A DNA stretch of 10,718 nt from CAYFVU01 sp964594775 (GTDB lineage: Bacteria > Spirochaetota > Spirochaetia > DSM-16054 > Sediminispirochaetaceae), in NCBI GenBank assembly GCA_964594775.1, contig CAZQNO010000080.1, positions 1 through 10,718 on the forward strand, given 5' to 3'. This document shows, piece after piece, positions 6,652 through 10,718 of the stretch. The notes under the pieces were generated by a model. The model had not been told where the DNA came from and did no database searches. It saw nothing but the letters and a program-made list of their open reading frames with translations. The position numbers were made by a program, and so were the translations under genes. The first letter of the stretch is position 1; every line of letters begins with the position of its first letter.

Positions 6652-7191
6652 ATGAAATTTTACAATGACGACGGCGCGGCCTACGAATTAGCAGGACTTA
6701 TTCCCGGTGAACAGATCCTCGCATCGGTGAAAAGAATCGCACGAGAGATCGAAGCCGCACACGAAAGTATACACCTTATAGGCCTTCTCAAGGGCTCTTT
6801 CGTCTTCGTTGCCGATCTTATGAGGGAACTTCAGATTCCCCTTACCATCGATTTCATGGCGGTATCGAGCTATGTCGGCACGAAGAGTTCCGGTGAGATA
6901 AAAATCTTAAAAGAGCTCAATGAGCCTATTTTTGGGAAGGAGGTGATAATTGTAGAAGACATCATCGATACCGGTCTGACCCTCTATGAAACTATCGAGC
7001 TGCTGCAGACGAGGGACCCGAGGAATCTCGAAGTGTGTTCACTACTGGACAAACAGGAAAAGCGGATCAAGGAGGTGGCCGTAGCTTACACGGGGATGCG
7101 GATCCCCGACGAGTTTATCGTCGGCTACGGTATCGATTATGAACAGCGGCACAGAGAGCTCAACGAAATCAAGCAGGTGAAATTTCTCTGA
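6652..7191 (+). CDS. hpt: Hypoxanthine (guanine) phosphoribosyltransferase
   Basis: Hpt salvages purines by joining hypoxanthine (and guanine) to PRPP to give IMP or GMP in the cytoplasm. From ATG 6652 the protein has 179 residues, a normal length. Visible family motifs are the LLKGSF loop (45-50), the flexible SSYVGTKSSGEIKI segment (72-85), the PRPP-binding VEDIIDTGLT (101-110, with Glu102 and Asp103), LLDK (131-134) for the purine, and IPDEFIVGYGIDY (151-163) with Phe155 and Asp162. An upstream in-frame TTG at 6616 would add 12 residues, but it coincides with the predicted -35 box and lies before the predicted transcription start, and family members begin near the ATG, so I reject it. The gene stands alone between the divergent cyclase and the convergent helicase. 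Confidence 0.95.
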   Translation: MKFYNDDGAAYELAGLIPGEQILASVKRIAREIEAAHESIHLIGLLKGSFVFVADLMRELQIPLTIDFMAVSSYVGTKSSGEIKILKELNEPIFGKEVIIVEDIIDTGLTLYETIELLQTRDPRNLEVCSLLDKQEKRIKEVAVAYTGMRIPDEFIVGYGIDYEQRHRELNEIKQVKFL

Positions 7192-7205
7192 TCAGAGCGG
7201 CGGAC

Positions 7206-7234
7206 ACTGCCGGCCCGAAACGCGGCCCGGCAGT
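7206..7234. terminator. GC-rich hairpin between convergent hpt and helicase genes
   Basis: ACTGCCGG (7206-7213) and CCGGCAGT (7227-7234) form a perfect 8-bp stem, and bases in the 13-nt loop can extend it with small bulges. It fills most of the 45-bp gap between the ends of two converging genes, so it could serve both strands as a terminator or 3'-end barrier. Neither strand has a T run after it, so it is not a classic intrinsic terminator. Confidence 0.4.
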
Positions 7235-7236
7235 CC

Positions 7237-8598
7237 TCAGCGGTCCACCACCTTGAAGTCCTCGCCGTACTTCTGCTTGTAGTATTCCAGACGCTTTTCC
7301 ATGTCCGTCTTTTTCTTCGGAGCTTTTCGCTCATTTCGCTCATTTCCTTCCGTTCGATCCGTTCGTTTTCTTTTGTCGCTTCGGCCTTTCCGGTCTCTCC
7401 CTTTGCTCTGCTTTTCGGTGCGCCGAAAATCACCGGAGACCTTGGTGAATCTGCTCTTGTCCTCCGTTTCAAGGAGCTTGGGATCGGGAACTTCGGAAGG
7501 GATTTTCATGCCGATGAAACTCTCTATCGCCTCGAGGCCGTAGACGAGCCGCTCACAGGCCAGGGTAACGGACTTTCCGCTTTTTCCCGCCCGGGCGGTT
7601 CGCCCGATTCGGTGGACGTAATTTTCCGGATCTTCTGGAATGTCGTAGTTCACCACCATGTCCAAATCATTTATGTGCAGGCCTCGGGCGGCTACGTCGG
7701 TGGCAACGAGGAGATCTATCTCCCCGTTTTTTATCTTTTCTATGATGGAGAGCCGCTTCTTCTGCGGAAGATCACCCATTATGTACTCCGCGTGATAGCC
7801 GTTTATCCGCAGCCGTTTTGCCAGCTTGACCGCCGCGTGCTTTGTATTGGTGAAGATGAGGGTGCTCTCGGGTTTGTCCCTTTCGAGGATCCCGAGTAAA
7901 AGCTGCAGTTTTTCATTGCTCGCTACGTGGTACAGCACCTGGGTAATTTCGTCGACCGTCACTCGGTCGTTGTCTATGACGATCTCCTTCGGCTCGTAGA
8001 GAAACTCCCAGGCCAGCTGCTGCACCTTCATGCCGAGGGTCGCAGAAAAGAGCATCGTCTGTCGTTCTTTCGGGCCGGCGAGTTTTCGCATGATCTTCTT
8101 TAGATCGGGAAGAAAGCCCATGTCGAAGAGGCGGTCGGCTTCGTCTATCACGAGGATGTCCACGTTTTGGAGAAAGTGTTTTTTCGAGCCGGAAAAGTCG
8201 ATAAGCCGGCCGGGAGTGCCGATTATCACGTCTACCCCCTCTTCGATATCCCTCACCTGGCTTTTGTAGCCCACCCCTCCGTAGAAGGAGGCGATGTTCA
8301 GTTCGAGCCCCGAAGCGAGGAGCTCCGCTTCTGTTTCTATCTGCACCGCTAGTTCCCGGGTGGGCGCGACTATCAGCGCCTTATGCCGTTTCTCTCCGTT
8401 CTGCGAAAACTTCTGCAGGATGGTAAGGAGGAAGGCGGCGGTCTTTCCGGTGCCGGTCCTCGATTGTACCGTCACGTCCCGCCCCTCGAGCAAGGCATGG
8501 CGAAAGACCTCTTCCTGTACGGGCATGCAGTCGCTGAAACCCGCCTTTTGTATACCGTTTTTCACTTCTTCTGTAAAAGGAAAGTCATCAAATTTCAT
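7237..8598 (-). CDS. DEAD-box ATP-dependent RNA helicase, RhlB-like
   Basis: This 453-residue protein unwinds short RNA duplexes using ATP, with likely roles in mRNA decay or ribosome assembly. All family motifs are present: Q motif with Gln28, motif I SRTGTGKT (46-53), PTREL (79-83), GG (107-108), TPGR (128-131), DEAD (152-155), SAT (185-187), FTNTK (249-253), ATDVAARG (299-306) and HRIGRTARAG (329-338). The stretch SVTLACERLVYGLEAIESFI (343-362) resembles the end of the RhlB core, so RhlB is the closest named relative I can suggest; RhlE-type assignment is less likely. After about residue 375 comes a charged tail rich in Arg and Lys with RTDRTE and NERNER repeats, probably for RNA or partner binding, ending in a predicted helix (MEKRLEYYKQKYGED). 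Motif I has SRTG where AQTG is usual, an accepted variation. ATG 8598 is preceded by only a weak ribosome binding site. It is convergent with hpt and downstream of the GNAT-kinase gene in the same direction, with a 70-bp gap. Confidence 0.93.
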   Translation of the reverse strand: MKFDDFPFTEEVKNGIQKAGFSDCMPVQEEVFRHALLEGRDVTVQSRTGTGKTAAFLLTILQKFSQNGEKRHKALIVAPTRELAVQIETEAELLASGLELNIASFYGGVGYKSQVRDIEEGVDVIIGTPGRLIDFSGSKKHFLQNVDILVIDEADRLFDMGFLPDLKKIMRKLAGPKERQTMLFSATLGMKVQQLAWEFLYEPKEIVIDNDRVTVDEITQVLYHVASNEKLQLLLGILERDKPESTLIFTNTKHAAVKLAKRLRINGYHAEYIMGDLPQKKRLSIIEKIKNGEIDLLVATDVAARGLHINDLDMVVNYDIPEDPENYVHRIGRTARAGKSGKSVTLACERLVYGLEAIESFIGMKIPSEVPDPKLLETEDKSRFTKVSGDFRRTEKQSKGRDRKGRSDKRKRTDRTEGNERNERKAPKKKTDMEKRLEYYKQKYGEDFKVVDR

Positions 8599-8668
8599 AT
8601 AGCCACTCTATCATGTCCGCGGCGGCCTTGAATAGAAGGACGGCCGGCTTAACGACATTCTCGCTAGT

Positions 8669-10654
8669 TCAGTCCTGATAGACCATGTAGCCGATCAGCT
8701 CATCGTCGGCTTCTCGAATAAAAGTCCGGAGCTCTTCATCGTCCATTGCGGCGAATGCACCGAAACTCGTCGTTTTGTCGCTGTCGATGTCTGCGCTGTG
8801 ACGAATGTAGGTGGTCTGATAGAAAGAGAGCTTCTTCTGCCGGTGTATCCCGATCTCGAGAAGGGCCTGCGCGCCTCGCTGCAGGAGTTTTAGCTTTCGC
8901 ATAAGATCCTCTTCATCTAATATGCTCCACACACCGAAGAAGATCGGCTGATTATGGTTGTTCATGTCGCCGACGAACTCTCCGCGGATGAGCTCCTCCT
9001 TGTCTTTACCGAGGTAGGGAGCGAAATCCAGATGCTCGGCCAGCTTTCTATCCGTCGCCAAAAAATGTCCCGTCTCCGGATCGAGGGTAAATATCATGAC
9101 GTTCTCTATCGCCTGACCATAGCTCTTGAAAAGGGCGCCGAGATAATCGTCCACGTTCACCTGCTCGTAGAGGTGCCGCATTCGCCCGTGAATGTCTTTT
9201 GCCGCATCGAGAAACCATACCTTAATGCGGTCGTTGTCGCATCTAAAACCTTTCACTTCTTCTTTCAAAACTTCTTCGTCCAGCTTGTCAAAGAGAAAGG
9301 AGAGGACGGTGCGGAAGATACCGCGAATATTGTGGAATTTACCGAACTGCAGGATGAGGTCGAAGAGAAATATTTCCATCTTTCGCAGCTGCCAGATGAA
9401 GGTGATAACTTCGGTCCGCGGCGTTTGTGCATTCAATGAGTAGACTTCGGACAACTGCTTGAGCTCGTTGTAACGCCGCTCAAGGCGGGTGTACCACTTG
9501 TCTTGGCCCCGCATCGGTTTTTTAAAGCGTACCGTCCACTGCGTCCCTGTACTCGGGCTGCTTTGCACTTGTATATTCTCGGGACCGAAGGTGGAGAAGA
9601 TCTGTATCGTTCCCAAGCCTTCGCCCTCCCGCCTGTCTTTTGTGGTGTTTCCCACGAAGACGGGATAGCCGCGCCGGTCTTTTTCCAGAAGATGCCGGGG
9701 TATCCCCGTTCCGTTGTCACTGATCTTTAAGAGGATCTCGTTTTCCTCCTGTTCGTTCTCCGCAATCTCTATGTCGATGAGCCCTCTGCTGCCGGTTTCC
9801 GCTATCGCTTCCAGAGCATTGGAAATCATATTGATCAGTGCCCTGCCGTAGTTCACGTAGTATCCCAGCACCACAGGAGAATCGGTATCGAGGGTGAAAC
9901 GAAATGTGCAGGGGACGGAAGAGGCTTCGATATAAGGGATGATGCGCTCGACTATGAGGTCCTTGATATTCACCTCGTGTATGCTGCTCATCGTGTCGCG
10001 GAAGCTGTTGAGGGTGTTGATAAGGGTGGTGGTCTCCCGGTTTATATCCTCGATAATTTTTCCGCAGTTGTCTACCGACAGCATATCCACCATGTGAGAG
10101 AGCAGCCGGATGGTCTTCCGCGAATCGTGTCTCGTTTTGCCGATCTCTTCACCGAGAAACACCTTGCTCCTTCCCTCTCCGGCCGCTTCGCTAAGGATGT
10201 CCTTCGCATTTGCGAGAAGATGGTAGTAGACCAGGTTGCGGTATACCGTGGTACGACCCAGTTTGAAGCCCTTGTGTTGAAAAAAATCGAGGGTATCCAC
10301 CTGTTTTTCCCAGAGATAGAGGTAGACCGTCGCCTCCGGCGGGATATTGTGGGCCAGATGTTCGATGAAGAGCGTGCCGATTCCCCGGCCCCGGCCGAAG
10401 GGACTGGTAACCAGCTTGTACACGTTGAAGGTCATCTCCTTTTCATCCGAATAGACGAGAAGATAGCCGAGTATCTCCCCCTCCTCTATCCACACATAGC
10501 TGTGCGAGTAGTCTTTCTTTATCTTGCTGTCCCGCACATAGGGCGAGGGGATGATGAAGGTGTCGATGTGCAGCAGAGGGTTCTTCCGGATACGCTCCTC
10601 GTATTCCGGGCTGAGGGGATGTATGGCGTTCTGTGACTTCTCTCGTATTCCCAT
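8669..10654 (-). CDS. GNAT acetyltransferase-like / histidine-kinase-like fusion protein
   Basis: From ATG 10654 this protein has 661 residues. Residues about 15-145 resemble a GNAT fold: VTSPFGRGRGIGTLF (82-96) carries the RxxGxG acetyl-CoA loop (Arg88, Gly91, Gly93), followed by FFQHKGFKLGR, typical of the family's C-terminal half. Residues about 165-225 look like a dimerisation helix pair with a candidate phosphoacceptor His176 in RHDSRK. Residues about 255-378 are a HATPase_c domain with N box NMISNALEA (Asn275, Asn279), G1 SDNGTGI (Asp313) and G2 GEGLGT (344-349). Residues about 385-661, a helical start and then a mixed region, are unfamiliar. There is no membrane segment or receiver domain. 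An acetyl-CoA-sensing or acetylating kinase is conceivable, but activity of either part is inferred. An alternative TTG start at 10690 would give 673 residues; neither start has a well-spaced ribosome binding site, and I prefer the ATG. The helicase gene follows 70 bp downstream in the same direction. Confidence 0.85.
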   Translation of the reverse strand: MGIREKSQNAIHPLSPEYEERIRKNPLLHIDTFIIPSPYVRDSKIKKDYSHSYVWIEEGEILGYLLVYSDEKEMTFNVYKLVTSPFGRGRGIGTLFIEHLAHNIPPEATVYLYLWEKQVDTLDFFQHKGFKLGRTTVYRNLVYYHLLANAKDILSEAAGEGRSKVFLGEEIGKTRHDSRKTIRLLSHMVDMLSVDNCGKIIEDINRETTTLINTLNSFRDTMSSIHEVNIKDLIVERIIPYIEASSVPCTFRFTLDTDSPVVLGYYVNYGRALINMISNALEAIAETGSRGLIDIEIAENEQEENEILLKISDNGTGIPRHLLEKDRRGYPVFVGNTTKDRREGEGLGTIQIFSTFGPENIQVQSSPSTGTQWTVRFKKPMRGQDKWYTRLERRYNELKQLSEVYSLNAQTPRTEVITFIWQLRKMEIFLFDLILQFGKFHNIRGIFRTVLSFLFDKLDEEVLKEEVKGFRCDNDRIKVWFLDAAKDIHGRMRHLYEQVNVDDYLGALFKSYGQAIENVMIFTLDPETGHFLATDRKLAEHLDFAPYLGKDKEELIRGEFVGDMNNHNQPIFFGVWSILDEEDLMRKLKLLQRGAQALLEIGIHRQKKLSFYQTTYIRHSADIDSDKTTSFGAFAAMDDEELRTFIREADDELIGYMVYQD

Positions 10655-10718
10655 GGCCCCTATTTTCCCCCTTTTCGCGCTTCTAGGCAATCGCCCTTTA
10701 GCCGATATTTGTATATAC

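Noticed and set aside
9977..10636. 219-codon plus-strand frame opposite the GNAT-kinase gene
   Set aside because: It is antisense to the recognisable GNAT and helix-pair regions; its own protein has no motif and it lacks a convincing ribosome binding site.
10655..10690. TTG-started 12-residue extension of the GNAT-kinase protein
   Set aside because: The ATG at 10654 is a more usual start; the extension is short and basic and has only a poorly spaced AAAGGG upstream. It is not excluded.
1..10718. CRISPR arrays, insertion sequences, tRNA genes, riboswitches or phage genes
   Set aside because: I saw no spaced direct repeats, transposase, terminal inverted repeats or tRNA-like cloverleaf; the genes are ordinary chromosomal genes.

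Overview
This window is an ordinary bacterial chromosomal segment, by eye moderately GC-rich, with tightly packed genes on both strands. It has no insertion sequences, phage genes, CRISPR arrays, tRNA or rRNA genes that I can see. The organism cannot be fixed from the sequence alone. A free-living, metabolically versatile gram-negative bacterium fits: it makes its own branched-chain amino acids and has many soluble signalling proteins. The protein style suggests a spirochaete of the Spirochaeta/Sediminispirochaeta kind, but that is a tentative guess.

Layout, left to right. (1) 149-2863, minus: a large soluble hybrid histidine kinase (PAS-PAS-HisKA-HATPase-pseudoreceiver-receiver-HPt). (2) 2864-3196: a regulatory intergenic region driving ilvBN on the plus strand. 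It holds a good sigma70-type promoter, a 39-codon leader peptide packed with Leu, Val and Ile codons, and a strong intrinsic terminator just before ilvB. This is the classic layout of a transcription attenuator. (3) 3197-5367, plus: ilvB and ilvN, the large and small subunits of acetohydroxyacid synthase, overlapping by one base. (4) 5387-6583, minus: a diguanylate cyclase with a C-terminal PilZ domain. (5) 6652-7191, plus: hpt, hypoxanthine phosphoribosyltransferase, divergent from the cyclase, with interleaved promoters in a 68-bp gap and a probably leaderless mRNA. (6) 7237-8598, minus: an RhlB-like DEAD-box RNA helicase with a basic, repeat-bearing tail. (7) 8669-10654, minus: an unusual fusion of a GNAT acetyltransferase-like domain, a histidine-kinase-like core and a large C-terminal region I do not recognise.

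Only ilvB and ilvN clearly form a shared-pathway operon. The hybrid kinase, the cyclase-PilZ protein and the GNAT-kinase fusion all lack membrane segments, so the window is rich in cytoplasmic signalling, but nothing in the sequence links them into one circuit. The most noteworthy items are the ilv leader-peptide attenuator, a Trp-to-Leu change at the substrate-specificity and herbicide site of IlvB, the GNAT-kinase fusion, and the hpt promoter placed so that transcription should begin at the start codon.
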